Under the pieces are notes generated by a model. That model was not told the origin of the DNA. It saw only the letters and a list, made by a program, of their open reading frames with translations, and ran no database searches. Shown here in pieces: positions 15,283 to 25,499 of a DNA stretch of 64,000 nucleotides. The stretch lies in NCBI RefSeq assembly GCF_040730185.1, contig NZ_CP160402.1, forward strand, positions 3,348,001-3,412,000, read 5' to 3'. How positions within the stretch are numbered: position 1 is the first letter of the stretch; each line of letters starts with the position of its first letter. Position numbers and translations under genes: made by a program. The stretch is from Streptomyces sp. Je 1-332 (GTDB lineage Bacteria; Actinomycetota; Actinomycetes; Streptomycetales; Streptomycetaceae).

Positions 15283-17790
15283 ATGTTCCGTACCGCCCTG
15301 CGCAACGTGCTCGCGCACAAGGCCAGGCTGTTGATGACCGTGCTCGCCGTCATGCTCGGCGTCGCCTTCGTCTCCGGCACCCTGGTCTTCACCGACACCT
15401 TCGGCAACGCCTACAAGAACAAGTCGGCCAAGAGCTTCGACCACGTCTCCGTCGCCATCCAGCAGTGGGGCGGCGAGGACGACGAGGCCAAGCAGAAGCC
15501 GCGCCTGACCGACTCCCTGCTCAAGAAGGCGGACGGCCTGCCCGGAGCCGACTCCGCGATCGCCGGCGTCACCGGTTTCACCGCGCTCGCCGACAAGGAC
15601 GGCAAGCTGGTGGGCGGCGAGTGGGGCACCTCCGGTGCCAACTACTTCCCGGGCAAGGACGGCAAGGACCCGCGCTACGACTTCGCCAAGGGCGCCGCCC
15701 CGAAGTCCGCCGGTGACATCGCCCTCGACTCCCGCACCGCCGAGCGCACCGGCTACAAGGTCGGCGACACCGTCCGCTACTCCACCGACGGACCCGTGCA
15801 CACGGCGAAGGTCAGCGGCGTCTTCGACACCGAGGACGGCAGCGTCCTCGCGGGCGGCAGCCTGGTGGTGTTCGACAACGACACCGCGCTGAAGGTCCTC
15901 GGCAAGACCGAGTACGACGAGATCGACGTGAAGGCCGCAGCGGGCACCTCCGAGACCGCGCTCAAGAGCTCGATCGACAAGATCCTGCCGAAGGACTCCA
16001 AGGCCCTGACCGGCGCCGAGCTCAAGTCCGACCAGGACGAGATGATCGAGCGGCAGACCAGCTCGATGAGCCAGGTCCTGCTGATCTTCGCCGGCATCGC
16101 GCTCTTCGTCGGCATCTTCATCATCGCCAACACCTTCACCATGCTGGTCGCCCAGCGCACCAAGGAACTGGCCCTGATGCGCGCCGTCGGCGCCTCGCGC
16201 CGTCAGGTGACGCGCTCCGTGCTCATCGAGGCGTTCCTGGTGGGCCTGGTGGCCGCCGTGACCGGCTTCGCGCTCGGCATCGGCGTGGCCGTGGGCCTGG
16301 AGTCCCTGATGAACTCCGCGGGCGCCTCGCTGCCCGACGGACCGCTCGTCATCGCCCCGCTCACGATCGTGGTCGCCCTGATCATCGGCGTGGTCGTGAC
16401 CATGCTGGCCGCCTGGCTGCCGGGCCGCCGCGCCGCGAAGATCCCGCCGGTCGCCGCGATGAACAGCGTCCACGCGACGCCGACCACCCGTGGCCTGATC
16501 GTCCGCAACACCATCGGCTCGATCATCGTCGCCATCGGCACGGTCATGATGTTCATGGACGACAACTACGTGATGTCCGGCGGCGCCGCGACCATCCTCG
16601 TCGGCGTCATCGTCCTCACGCCGCTCCTGTCGCGCCCCTTCATCGCCGCGTCGGCCCCGCTCCTGAAGCCCTTCGGCGTCCCGGGCAAGCTGTCCCGGCT
16701 CAACTCGGTGCGCAACCCGCGCCGCACGGCATCCACCGCCGCGGCCCTGATGATCGGCCTGACCCTCATCACGGCGATGACGGTGGTCGCGACCTCCATG
16801 AGCAGCGCCATCAACAAGATGGCGGCCGACTCCCTGAAGGCCGACTACACCGTCTCCATGGCGAACTACCAGCCGCTGACCCCCGAGGTTCGCGAGAAGC
16901 TGGACAAGCTGCCCGAGGTCGAGGCGAGCAGCCCGCTGCGCACCACCTACGGCGAGCTCGACGGCTCGTACGGCCAGGTCACCGGCGTCGACGAGAAGGA
17001 CTTCGGCAAGGTGGCGAGCCTGGACTTCACCAGCGGCTCGCTCGCGGGTCTGAAGGGCGACTCCACGCTCCTGGACAGGGAGACCGCGGACAAGAAGGGG
17101 CTCAAGACCGGGGACACCGTCCCGGTGACGTTCGACGACGACAAGACGGTCAAGCTGAAGATCGCCGGCGTCTACGAGCAGAACGAGATGATCGACGGCC
17201 TGTTCACGCCGCTCGCCGTGGTCGACGCGCACATGTCCAAGATCACCGACCAGCAGGTCCTGGTGAAGATGGAGGGCGGCACATCCGCCAAGGCCGAGGA
17301 CTCCATCGTCAAGGCCCTGGGTGACAACCCCGCCCTGAAGATCCAGGACAAGGACGCGATCAGCAACGAGATCGGGGGCGCGATCAACATGATGCTGAAC
17401 ATGCTCTACGGCCTCCTGGCGATGGCCATCCTGATCGCTGTCCTCGGCGTCATCAACACCCTGGCCATGTCGGTCTTCGAGCGGAAGCACGAGATCGGCA
17501 TGTTGCGGGCCATCGGCCTCGACCGCGCGAAGGTCAAGCAGATGGTGCGCCTGGAAGCGGTCATCATCTCCCTGTTCGGCGCGTTGCTCGGCATCGGCCT
17601 CGGCCTCTTCATGGGCTGGGTCGCGGGCAACAGCATCTCCGGCTCGCTGAAGACGTACTCCATGGAGATCCCGCTCGGCCGTATCGCGATCTTCCTCTGC
17701 ATCGCGGGCCTGGTCGGCGTCCTCGCGGCGATGTGGCCGGCCCGCAGCGCGGCCAAGCTGAACCCGCTGATGGCGATCAAGGCCGAGTAG
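15283..17790 (+). CDS. ABC transporter permease, FtsX/MacB type
   Basis: 835 residues. There is an N-terminal membrane segment (about 17-40), then a large extracytoplasmic domain (about 45-265). The first FtsX-type bundle carries the coupling motif VAQRTKELALMRAVGASRRQV. A second extracytoplasmic domain (about 520-690) precedes a C-terminal FtsX bundle with MSVFERKHEIGMLRAIGLDR. This two-bundle layout is that of single-chain MacB-like exporters in Gram-positives. The ATG at 15283 begins MFRTALRNVLAHKARLL. It pairs with the ATPase just upstream; the substrate is unknown. Confidence 0.9.
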   Translation: MFRTALRNVLAHKARLLMTVLAVMLGVAFVSGTLVFTDTFGNAYKNKSAKSFDHVSVAIQQWGGEDDEAKQKPRLTDSLLKKADGLPGADSAIAGVTGFTALADKDGKLVGGEWGTSGANYFPGKDGKDPRYDFAKGAAPKSAGDIALDSRTAERTGYKVGDTVRYSTDGPVHTAKVSGVFDTEDGSVLAGGSLVVFDNDTALKVLGKTEYDEIDVKAAAGTSETALKSSIDKILPKDSKALTGAELKSDQDEMIERQTSSMSQVLLIFAGIALFVGIFIIANTFTMLVAQRTKELALMRAVGASRRQVTRSVLIEAFLVGLVAAVTGFALGIGVAVGLESLMNSAGASLPDGPLVIAPLTIVVALIIGVVVTMLAAWLPGRRAAKIPPVAAMNSVHATPTTRGLIVRNTIGSIIVAIGTVMMFMDDNYVMSGGAATILVGVIVLTPLLSRPFIAASAPLLKPFGVPGKLSRLNSVRNPRRTASTAAALMIGLTLITAMTVVATSMSSAINKMAADSLKADYTVSMANYQPLTPEVREKLDKLPEVEASSPLRTTYGELDGSYGQVTGVDEKDFGKVASLDFTSGSLAGLKGDSTLLDRETADKKGLKTGDTVPVTFDDDKTVKLKIAGVYEQNEMIDGLFTPLAVVDAHMSKITDQQVLVKMEGGTSAKAEDSIVKALGDNPALKIQDKDAISNEIGGAINMMLNMLYGLLAMAILIAVLGVINTLAMSVFERKHEIGMLRAIGLDRAKVKQMVRLEAVIISLFGALLGIGLGLFMGWVAGNSISGSLKTYSMEIPLGRIAIFLCIAGLVGVLAAMWPARSAAKLNPLMAIKAE

Positions 17791-17794
17791 CACC

Positions 17795-17867
17795 GGCGGT
17801 AGGACGTGAACGAGTGGGGCCCCGGGCGATCGCCGCCCGGGGCCCCACTCGTCCGCGTCCTACCGCC
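17795..17867. terminator. Very long hairpin ending the ABC operon and overlapping the cfa 3' end
   Basis: A 73-base near-perfect inverted repeat. The core stem pairs 17810-17828 with 17834-17852 (19 bp, five-base loop). The stem continues in register out to 17795/17867 with a single mismatch and a wobble. The right arm runs into the last codons and stop (17860-17862) of the convergent CFA synthase gene. Confidence 0.85.
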
Positions 17868-19155
17868 AGGCGCGGGCCCGCAGCGGCATCCCGGAGGTGC
17901 CCGTGTCCGGGGTCTTCACCGCGAGGACCTGGTTGACGCCGATGCTGTTGCGCTCGAAGGCGAGCGCGGACGCCGCCATGTAGAGGCGCCAGATCCGGGC
18001 ACGGCCCGGCGACGTGAGCCGCTGGCCCTCCTTCCAGTTGGCCTCCAGGTTGGCCACCCAGCGGCGCAGCGTGAGGGCGTAGTGCTCGCGGATCGCCTCC
18101 ACGTCACGCACCTCGAACCCGGCGCGCTCCAGCTGCCCGACGGTGGACCCCACGGGGGCGAGCTCGCCGCCGGGAAAGACGTAGGCGTCGATGAAGTCGT
18201 CGACCTCGTACGCCGACTCGTCGGCCTGCGGGCGGCGCGCGATCTGGTGGTTGAGGAGCCGCCCGCCGGGCTTCAGGAGGGCGTGCAGATCCTGCGCGTA
18301 CTCCAAGTACCGCTCGGCGCCGACGTGTTCGGCCATGCCGATGGAGGAGATGGCGTCGTACGGTCCGTCGCGCACGTCGCGGTAGTCCTGTACGCGGATC
18401 TCGACCCGGTCGGTCAGGCCCTCCTCCGCGATGCGCTTCCTGGCATACGCGGCCTGCTCCTGGGAGAGCGTGACGCCGACGACGGTGACGCCGTGCTCGC
18501 GAGCCGCGTGAATCGCCATGGAGCCCCAGCCGCAGCCGACGTCCAGGAGCCGCATGCCGGGCTTCAGGGCGAGCTTGCGGGAAATCAGTTCGAGCTTGTC
18601 GCGCTGGGCGTCCTCGAGGGTGCCGTCGGGCGACTCCCAGTAGGCGCACGAGTAGACCATCGAGGGGCCGAGCACCAGCTCGTAGAAGTCGTTGCCCACG
18701 TCGTAGTGGTGGCTGATGGCCTGCCGGTCGCTGCCCTTGGTGTGCAGATGCAGGGTGCGCCGCCTGCGCATCTCCTCCGGCGGCGGGGCCGGCGGCAGGA
18801 ACGGCGCGGCGAGGCCGATCAGAGTGCGGGCCGCGACACGGAACTCGGGGTCGCGCAGGGACTCCCGGAGGCTCTTGGCGTCCGCGTCGCGCTCCCAGAT
18901 GAACTCGGCGAGTTCGTCGAGCGCCGCGTACAGATCGCCCTCGACGTCCAGGTCACCGGCCACCCAGGCACGGGCGAGGCCCAGCTCGCCCGGCTTCCAC
19001 ATCAGGCGGCGCAGGGCGCGGCGGTTGCGCACGACGAGGGTGGGGGCACCCGGCGGGCCTGCCTCCGAACCGTCCCAGGCACGAATGCGTACGGGGAGCG
19101 GCGCTCCCAGCAGTTGTTCGGCGAGGCTCTTCAGCCGCAGTGCGGCGTCTGGCAT
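17860..19155 (-). CDS. cfa: Cyclopropane-fatty-acyl-phospholipid synthase (SAM-dependent)
   Basis: 431 residues. It transfers a methylene group from S-adenosylmethionine to unsaturated acyl chains of membrane phospholipids. The SAM motif is LLDVGCGWGSMAIHA, the preceding substrate-region signature is SHHYDVGNDFYELVLGPSMVYSC, and GVTLSQEQAAYA follows, all as in bacterial CFA synthases. The ATG at 19155 follows GGAGG with good spacing; a GTG nine bases earlier overlaps that ribosome site. The last codons lie within a long hairpin. The role could be cyclopropanation or methyl branching. Confidence 0.92.
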   Translation of the reverse strand: MPDAALRLKSLAEQLLGAPLPVRIRAWDGSEAGPPGAPTLVVRNRRALRRLMWKPGELGLARAWVAGDLDVEGDLYAALDELAEFIWERDADAKSLRESLRDPEFRVAARTLIGLAAPFLPPAPPPEEMRRRRTLHLHTKGSDRQAISHHYDVGNDFYELVLGPSMVYSCAYWESPDGTLEDAQRDKLELISRKLALKPGMRLLDVGCGWGSMAIHAAREHGVTVVGVTLSQEQAAYARKRIAEEGLTDRVEIRVQDYRDVRDGPYDAISSIGMAEHVGAERYLEYAQDLHALLKPGGRLLNHQIARRPQADESAYEVDDFIDAYVFPGGELAPVGSTVGQLERAGFEVRDVEAIREHYALTLRRWVANLEANWKEGQRLTSPGRARIWRLYMAASALAFERNSIGVNQVLAVKTPDTGTSGMPLRARAWR

Positions 19156-19290
19156 GGTGCACACCTCCGTGATGGGGATCCCGGACAGCTCAACACCACG
19201 TAAACACCAACCGGACGCTTGCGCAGTCCCGTTGCGGCGTCACGGATCGGCAAAATAAGTGTAAGCACCATGTATGCGCGGACGGAAAAA

Positions 19291-19336
19291 CCCGAAGGGG
19301 CCGCCCGCACCACGGATGGCGGGCGGCCCCTTCGGG
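19291..19336 (-). terminator. Terminator after ndh
   Basis: A perfect 18-bp stem (19291-19308 with 19319-19336) with a 10-base loop lies 20 bases beyond the ndh stop codon. The AAAAA just left of the stem reads as a short T-run on the minus strand, as expected for an ndh terminator. Confidence 0.85.
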
Positions 19337-19355
19337 GCAGTTCAGTGACCGGAGG

Positions 19356-20756
19356 TCAGGAGGCCTTGGCCTTCTCCTCGGCCTTGACGGCCGGGGCCTC
19401 GGCCTTGACCGCGGGCTTCGGCGCGGGCTTGGCGGCCTCGTAGAACTCCTCGCGCGGCGTCTCCATGGCGCCCAGCGAGACGACCTCACGCTTGAGGAAG
19501 ACCGCGAGGGTCCAGTCCGCGAAGACGCGGATCTTGCGGTTGAACGTCGGCATCGCCATGCCGTGGTACGCGCGGTGCATGTACCAGGCGAGACGGCCCT
19601 TGAGCTTGATCTTCATCTTGCCCATGACGATCATCGCGACGCCCTTGTGCAGGCCGAGACCGGCGACCGCACCCTTGTTGGCGTGGCTGTACTCCTTCTG
19701 CGGGAAGCCCCGCATGCCGGAGATCACGTTGTCGCCGAGGATCTTGGCCTGACGCAGCGCGTGCTGGGCGTTCGGCGGGCACCAGGCGTTCTCGTTGCCG
19801 GCCTTGCGGGCCGCCATGTCCGGCACCTGGGCGTTGTCGCCCGCGGCCCAGATGTAGTCGGTGCCCTGGACCTGGAGGGACGTCTGGGTGTCCACGTGGC
19901 CACGGGGGCCGAGCGGCAGACCGAAGCGGGCGAGCGCCGGGTTCGGCTTGACGCCGGCCGTCCACACGATGGTGCTTGAGTCGACCTCGAGGCCGTTGTT
20001 GAGCACCACGTGGCCGTCCACGCAGGAGTCCATGCCGGTCTTGAGGTAGACCTCGACACCGCGGCCCTCGAGGTGCTCCTTGCCGTACTGGCCGAGCTTC
20101 GGGCCGACCTCGGGAAGGATCTTGTCCGCGACGTCGACGAGCACGAAGCGCATGTCCTCGCGCTTCACGTTGGTGTAGTACTTGGCCGCGTCGCGGGCCA
20201 TGTCCTCGACCTCACCGATGGTCTCCGCACCCGCGAAGCCACCGCCGACGAAGACGAAGGTCAGCGCCTTGCGGCGGACGTCCTCGTCCGTCGTGGAGTC
20301 AGCCTTGTCCAGCTGCTCGAGGACGTGGTTGCGCAGGCCGATGGCCTCCTCGATGCCCTTCATGCCGATGCCCTGCTCGGCGAGGCCGGGGATCGGGAAG
20401 GTGCGGGAGACCGCGCCCATCGCGATGACCAGGTAGTCGAAAGGCAGCTCGTACGCCTCGCCCACGAGGGGGGCGATCGTGGCGACCTTGCGGTCCTGGT
20501 CGATGGTGGTGACCCGGCCGGTCAGAACTTCCGCCTTGGGCAGCACGCGTCGCAGCGGGACGACGACGTGCCGAGGCGAAATGCTGCCGGCGGCGGCTTC
20601 GGGGAGGAAGGGCTGGTAGGTCATGTACGACCGGGGGTCGACGACCGTGACGGTCGCCTCTCCGTAGCGCATCTTCTTGAGAATGCGCCGAGCTGCGTAC
20701 AGGCCTACGTACCCACCGCCTACTACGAGGATCCTGGGACGCTCCGTGGTGCTCAT
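19356..20756 (-). CDS. ndh: Type II NADH dehydrogenase (NDH-2)
   Basis: 466 residues. This is a single-subunit, non-proton-pumping NADH:quinone oxidoreductase at the inner membrane face. The FAD motif ILVVGGGYVGLYAARR is at the N-terminus, and the NADH motif FVFVGGGFAGAETIGEVEDM is near residue 175. The later segment DYIWAAGDNAQVPD is the second FAD contact. A C-terminal amphipathic region and an Ala/Lys-rich tail end the protein. The ATG at 20756 begins MSTTERPRILV; a longer in-frame start lacks support. It lies downstream of ppx on the same strand, separated by 342 bases. Confidence 0.93.
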   Translation of the reverse strand: MSTTERPRILVVGGGYVGLYAARRILKKMRYGEATVTVVDPRSYMTYQPFLPEAAAGSISPRHVVVPLRRVLPKAEVLTGRVTTIDQDRKVATIAPLVGEAYELPFDYLVIAMGAVSRTFPIPGLAEQGIGMKGIEEAIGLRNHVLEQLDKADSTTDEDVRRKALTFVFVGGGFAGAETIGEVEDMARDAAKYYTNVKREDMRFVLVDVADKILPEVGPKLGQYGKEHLEGRGVEVYLKTGMDSCVDGHVVLNNGLEVDSSTIVWTAGVKPNPALARFGLPLGPRGHVDTQTSLQVQGTDYIWAAGDNAQVPDMAARKAGNENAWCPPNAQHALRQAKILGDNVISGMRGFPQKEYSHANKGAVAGLGLHKGVAMIVMGKMKIKLKGRLAWYMHRAYHGMAMPTFNRKIRVFADWTLAVFLKREVVSLGAMETPREEFYEAAKPAPKPAVKAEAPAVKAEEKAKAS

Positions 20757-21098
20757 GCCATCGAGTATCCACCTGCCCGGCAGGGGTCGCTCGTGCGCCC
20801 CTTCACAAGCATGGGGGGACCCTCTGCTATAGTTCGCCGCCCACGTGACGCAGGCCATAGAGCCCCAGGGGAACCACGCGATGACCCGGGACGTTGTGCA
20901 CCCCTTGTGAGCTGCCGCTCTGGCCCCTCCGGCGCACTGGACCACTGAGCCGCCCCACCCTCAGGACCCACCCCCGAACCTTCGGTGTCGCGGGTCCTGA
21001 GCCTCTTTGGGGGCACTTTCGGGGGCCAGGAACCCCCGAACATCGTCCAACCGAGCCGATTTCCTTGTGAAGAACTTCACGAACTTCGTGCGGCGCGG
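20757..21098. other. Intergenic region with candidate small plus-strand transcript
   Basis: 342 bases between two minus-strand genes. On the plus strand there is a TATAGT (20828-20833). A compound hairpin follows: a perfect 10-bp outer stem at 20960-20969/20992-21001 with an inner CCGAA/TTCGG stem, followed by CTCTTT. This would bracket a transcript of roughly 130-160 nt. It contains only a 9-codon ORF (20881-20910), so a small RNA is possible. A CACGAA-C-TTCGTG palindrome lies at 21078-21090, just past the ppx stop. Confidence 0.35.
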
Positions 21099-22025
21099 TC
21101 AGGCGATGGACCATCCGATGCCGTCGAGGATGTCGTGTTCGCTGACGACGACCTCCCTCGCGCCGGTCCTTTCCATGATCGACAGGAGTACGAGAGCGCC
21201 CGGGACGATGACGTCCACGCGCCCCGGATGCATCACCGGGATCGCGGCACGCTCGTCGTGCGTGGCCCCGGCCAGCCGGCCGACGATCTCACTCACCTGC
21301 TCGTAGGAGACACGGGAGTGGTGGATCGCCGCGGAGTCGTACTCGTCGAGGCCGAGCGCGATCGCGGACACCGTCGTCACCGAGCCCGCGAGGCCGACCA
21401 GGGTGCGCGCCTCGCGGATCGGCACCGTCTCCTCGGCCAGGTCGAGCGCGGCCGTGATGTCGGCGCGGACGGCGGCCAGTTCGGCGGGCGCGGGCGGGTC
21501 GGTGCGGATGTGCCGCTCCGTCAGGCGTACGCAGCCGACGTCGACGGAGCGGGCGGCGCGGACGTGGTCGTCGCCGACCACGAACTCCGTGGAGCCACCG
21601 CCGATGTCGACGACGAGGTAGGGCTTGGCGAGGTGGTCGCTGCCCGTCAGTTCCTTCGTCGCGCCCGTGAAGGAGAACTCGGCCTCCTGGTCACCGCTGA
21701 TGACCTCCGGCTCGACGCCGAGGATGTCCAGGACGCCGCGGACGAAGTCGTCGCGGTTCTCGGCGTCGCGGGAGGCGGAGGTCGCCACGAAGCGGACGCG
21801 TTCGGCGCCGTGCGACTTGATGACCTCGGCGTACTCGCGGCACGCGGCGAAGGTCCGTTCCAGGGCCTCCGGGGCCAGCCGGCCCGTCTTGTCCACGCCC
21901 TGGCCCAGGCGCACGATCGTCATCCGGCGGTCCAGGTCGACCAGTTCGCCGGTCAGCGGGTCGGCGTCCGCCACCAGGAGGCGGATGGAGTTCGTACCGC
22001 AGTCGATCGCGGCGACGCGGGTCAT
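21099..22025 (-). CDS. ppx: Ppx/GppA family exopolyphosphatase
   Basis: 308 residues. The family hydrolyses terminal phosphates of polyphosphate or pppGpp. The actin-like phosphate-1 loop AAIDCGTNSIRLLVAD opens the protein, and the second nucleotide-binding loop VVDIGGGSTEFVVG is near residue 145. The short form (about 300 residues, no C-terminal HD-like domain) is the usual actinobacterial type. Its ATG overlaps the stop codon of the DUF501 gene by four bases, so the two are translationally coupled in an eno-divIC-DUF501-ppx operon. Confidence 0.92.
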   Translation of the reverse strand: MTRVAAIDCGTNSIRLLVADADPLTGELVDLDRRMTIVRLGQGVDKTGRLAPEALERTFAACREYAEVIKSHGAERVRFVATSASRDAENRDDFVRGVLDILGVEPEVISGDQEAEFSFTGATKELTGSDHLAKPYLVVDIGGGSTEFVVGDDHVRAARSVDVGCVRLTERHIRTDPPAPAELAAVRADITAALDLAEETVPIREARTLVGLAGSVTTVSAIALGLDEYDSAAIHHSRVSYEQVSEIVGRLAGATHDERAAIPVMHPGRVDVIVPGALVLLSIMERTGAREVVVSEHDILDGIGWSIA

Positions 22026-22564
22026 GCGCTCTCCCCCGCGGGCTCACCCTCCGCAAGGGACACGCACGCCCCCTTGCGCCACCACTCCGGCAGCATCGCG
22101 ATCGCCTCGTCGCCCAGGGGGTTCACGCCGGGGCCCGCGGCCAGGGAGTGGCCGACCAGGACGTGCAGGCACTTCACGCGGTCCGGCATGCCGCCCGCGC
22201 TGGGGAAGCCCTCAAGGACCTCGATGGCGTCACGGCGCGCGATGTAGTCCTCGTGCGCCGCGCGGTAGGCGGCCGCCAGCTCGGGGTCCGTCTTCAGGCG
22301 CTCCGACATCTCCTTCATGACGCCGTTGGCCTCAAGGGTGCCGATCGCGGACGCGGCCCTCGGGCACGTCAGGTAGTACGTCGTCGGGAACGGCGTACCG
22401 TCCGGCAGGCGCGGCGCCGTCTCGACGACGTCCGGCTGCCCGCACGGGCAGCGGTGGGCGATGGCCCGCAGGCCGCGCGGCGGACGGCCGAGCTGCTGCT
22501 TGAAGGCCTCGACGTCGGCGTCGGTGGGCTCGGTGCGCGGGGTGGTCGGCGGGGGCGTTTCCAT
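22022..22564 (-). CDS. DUF501 domain protein
   Basis: 180 residues. The core contains two Cys (HRCPCGQPDVVETAPRLPDG) followed by FPTTYYLTCPRA, which with the late HVLVGHSLA segment is characteristic of DUF501 proteins. These are found almost invariably between divIC/eno and ppx in actinobacteria. The Cys pattern suggests metal binding but no activity is known. The ATG at 22564 begins METPPPTTPRTEP. It overlaps ppx by four bases at its 3' end. Confidence 0.85.
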   Translation of the reverse strand: METPPPTTPRTEPTDADVEAFKQQLGRPPRGLRAIAHRCPCGQPDVVETAPRLPDGTPFPTTYYLTCPRAASAIGTLEANGVMKEMSERLKTDPELAAAYRAAHEDYIARRDAIEVLEGFPSAGGMPDRVKCLHVLVGHSLAAGPGVNPLGDEAIAMLPEWWRKGACVSLAEGEPAGESA

Positions 22565-22635
22565 GCCTGTCTTTCGATCGGTTCTCTGCGAGAGGTTGTA
22601 CGGAGGAATGGGGGGTGTGGCTGCGTCAGCCGCGG

Positions 22636-23115
22636 TCAGCCGTCGGCCGGGCGGTCCGCCTTGTCGACGCCGTCCCAGACGTTCGAGTACCAGGGCCTGG
22701 CGGCGGCCCCCTGGTCGGTGCGCTGCTTCTTCGCCGCCTCGGGGTCGATCACGGTGAAGCCGGTCTCGCCCGGCATCACGTAGTGCAGCCGGTCCCGGAT
22801 GCGCTGCTCCGCGTACGCGTCGTCCCGCCAGCGGGCCTTCTCGTCCCGCAGCTTCTCGACGTGTCCGCGGCGCTCGGCCTGCTCCTTGCGCTGGTCGGCG
22901 ATCTCCGCGCGCTGGGAGACGTACTGCCTTATCGGGTAGGCGAGCGCGACGACCAGCGAGCAGAGCACGAGCGCCAGGAGCGCGGCGCGTCCCGTGAGGC
23001 GGGAGCGGCGCGCCTGGCGCTTGGTCTGCGAGCGGTAGACACGCTCCGCGGTCTGCTCGCCGAGCAGCCGCAGTCTGGTCGCGGTGGAGAACCGGTCGCG
23101 GTCCTTCACGGCCAT
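22636..23115 (-). CDS. divIC: Septum formation initiator, FtsB/DivIC family
   Basis: 159 residues with the usual topology. A basic cytosolic N-terminus (about 1-42) leads to one membrane helix (LLALVLCSLVVALAYPI, about 45-62), then a periplasmic-side coiled coil (AEIADQRKEQAERRGHVEKLRDEKARW). The conserved YVMPGE turn of the FtsB/DivIC family follows. With FtsL it stabilises the division complex; in Streptomyces it matters mainly for sporulation septa. It sits between enolase and DUF501, its normal place in actinobacteria. Confidence 0.9.
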   Translation of the reverse strand: MAVKDRDRFSTATRLRLLGEQTAERVYRSQTKRQARRSRLTGRAALLALVLCSLVVALAYPIRQYVSQRAEIADQRKEQAERRGHVEKLRDEKARWRDDAYAEQRIRDRLHYVMPGETGFTVIDPEAAKKQRTDQGAAARPWYSNVWDGVDKADRPADG

Positions 23116-23140
23116 GTGTGCCGCCTCCCCGATACGTACG

Positions 23141-23181
23141 TACGTCCCCGCACACGGTACGGGACCGAGTACGGGGACGTA
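23141..23181 (-). terminator. Intercistronic hairpin between eno and divIC
   Basis: TACGTCCCCG (23141-23150) and CGGGGACGTA (23172-23181) are perfect 10-bp arms, with a smaller CGGT/ACCG stem inside. Lying between two same-strand genes, it may attenuate or process the eno-divIC transcript and so lower divIC expression relative to enolase. Confidence 0.65.
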
Positions 23182-23205
23182 GGTAACTACTCAGGGCAGC
23201 TGAGC

Positions 23206-24546
<1,341 letters not shown>

Positions 24547-24631
24547 CTAACCGGCTCCCGGACAACAGCCAGCCGACCGACCGTCCTGTGGACAAACCGA
24601 GAGCGAAATGTTTACGAACGGAACAAACATA

Positions 24632-24674
24632 CCCCGCCCCGGTGCGTACGGGGGATACGCGCACCGGGGCGGGG
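24632..24674 (-). terminator. Terminator between the Rpf-like gene and eno
   Basis: A perfect 15-bp stem, 24632-24646 with 24660-24674 (CCCCGCCCCGGTGCG and its complement), with a 13-base loop. It lies about 100 bases beyond the Rpf-like stop codon in the minus direction. Confidence 0.8.
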
Positions 24675-24693
24675 TGGACCCGTGGGAACGGGG

Positions 24694-24745
24694 GCGCCCC
24701 TTGAGGGGCGCGGGGAACTGCGCGACAAGCCACGAGCGCCCGCAG
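24694..24745. repeat. Dispersed intergenic repeat, family 1, copy 2
   Basis: The inverted counterpart of 15201-15250. It includes GGGGCGCGGGGAACTGCGCG followed by ACAAGCCACG and a CCCGCAG end. A local GCGCCCC-TTGA-GGGGCGC hairpin caps it. It lies immediately beyond the Rpf-like stop codon. Confidence 0.8.
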
Positions 24746-24776
24746 GAAATAAGACCAGCGAGGCGCCCCGCCAGAC

Positions 24777-25481
24777 CTAGCTGAGGTGCAGCTGCTGGCC
24801 CGGGAAGATCATGTCGGCGTTCTCGATGATGTCGCCGTTGAGCTTGTACACCTTGTGCCAGCCGCCCTTGACGTCCTCCGCCTTGGCGATCTTGGAGAGG
24901 GTGTCACCCTTCTTGACCTTGTACTCGCCGTCGCCCTTCTTGACCGTCTCGCCGGTCGGGGTCTCGACGGTCTTCTTGGACTCGGTCTTCGGGGCCTCGG
25001 CCTTGGGAGCGGCCTGCTGCGGCTGCTCGGTCTGCGGCGTGGGCTGGCTCTTGGGCTGCTCCTGGGTCTGCTGCGAGGCGCTCTCCTGCGCACCGCCACC
25101 CTCGTTGGAGGCGCTGGAGAGGCCGACGCCGCAGCTCGGCCAGGCACCCTTGCCCTGGCCCGCGAGGACCTTCTCGCCGATCTCGATCTGCTGGGCCTTG
25201 GAGGCCTTGTCGGCGGTGGGCGCGTACTTCGTGCCGCCGTACGCGGACCAGGTGGACGACGAGAACTGCAGGCCGCCCGTGTAGCCGTTGCCGGTGTTGA
25301 TGGACCAGTTGCCGCCGGACTCGCACTGGGCGACGGCGTCCCACTCGGAGTTGGTCGCGGCGGAGGCCGAGCCGGCCGCCATCAGCGGGGCTGCGACGGC
25401 GACGCCGGTGACACCGGCGAGCGTGGCGACGCGAGTGGCCTTGGACGCGCGGCGGTGCTTGCCCTTGCTGGAAAACAGCAT
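24777..25481 (-). CDS. Secreted resuscitation-promoting-factor-like muralytic protein with LysM
   Basis: 234 residues. A signal peptide (about 1-40, ending in AGSASAA) is followed by the Rpf transglycosylase-like domain. That domain has [20 protein letters not shown] with the catalytic Glu in CESGGNW, then [16 protein letters not shown] and the paired Cys in WPSCG. A Gln/Pro/Lys linker (about 125-180) leads to a C-terminal LysM domain ([22 protein letters not shown]). It cleaves peptidoglycan and promotes germination in homologues. The ATG at 25481 follows GAGGGG. A cyclic-di-AMP riboswitch sits in its leader. Confidence 0.92.
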   Translation of the reverse strand: MLFSSKGKHRRASKATRVATLAGVTGVAVAAPLMAAGSASAATNSEWDAVAQCESGGNWSINTGNGYTGGLQFSSSTWSAYGGTKYAPTADKASKAQQIEIGEKVLAGQGKGAWPSCGVGLSSASNEGGGAQESASQQTQEQPKSQPTPQTEQPQQAAPKAEAPKTESKKTVETPTGETVKKGDGEYKVKKGDTLSKIAKAEDVKGGWHKVYKLNGDIIENADMIFPGQQLHLS

Positions 25482-25499
25482 GAGTGATCCCCTCACCGA

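Noticed and set aside
15244..17793. Long minus-strand frame opposite the ABC permease
   Set aside because: The plus-strand permease shows two FtsX bundles and the coupling motifs; the reverse frame has none.
20881..20910. Nine-codon leader peptide gene
   Set aside because: It has a GGGGAAC upstream but there is no plus-strand gene after it to regulate; kept only as part of the candidate small RNA.
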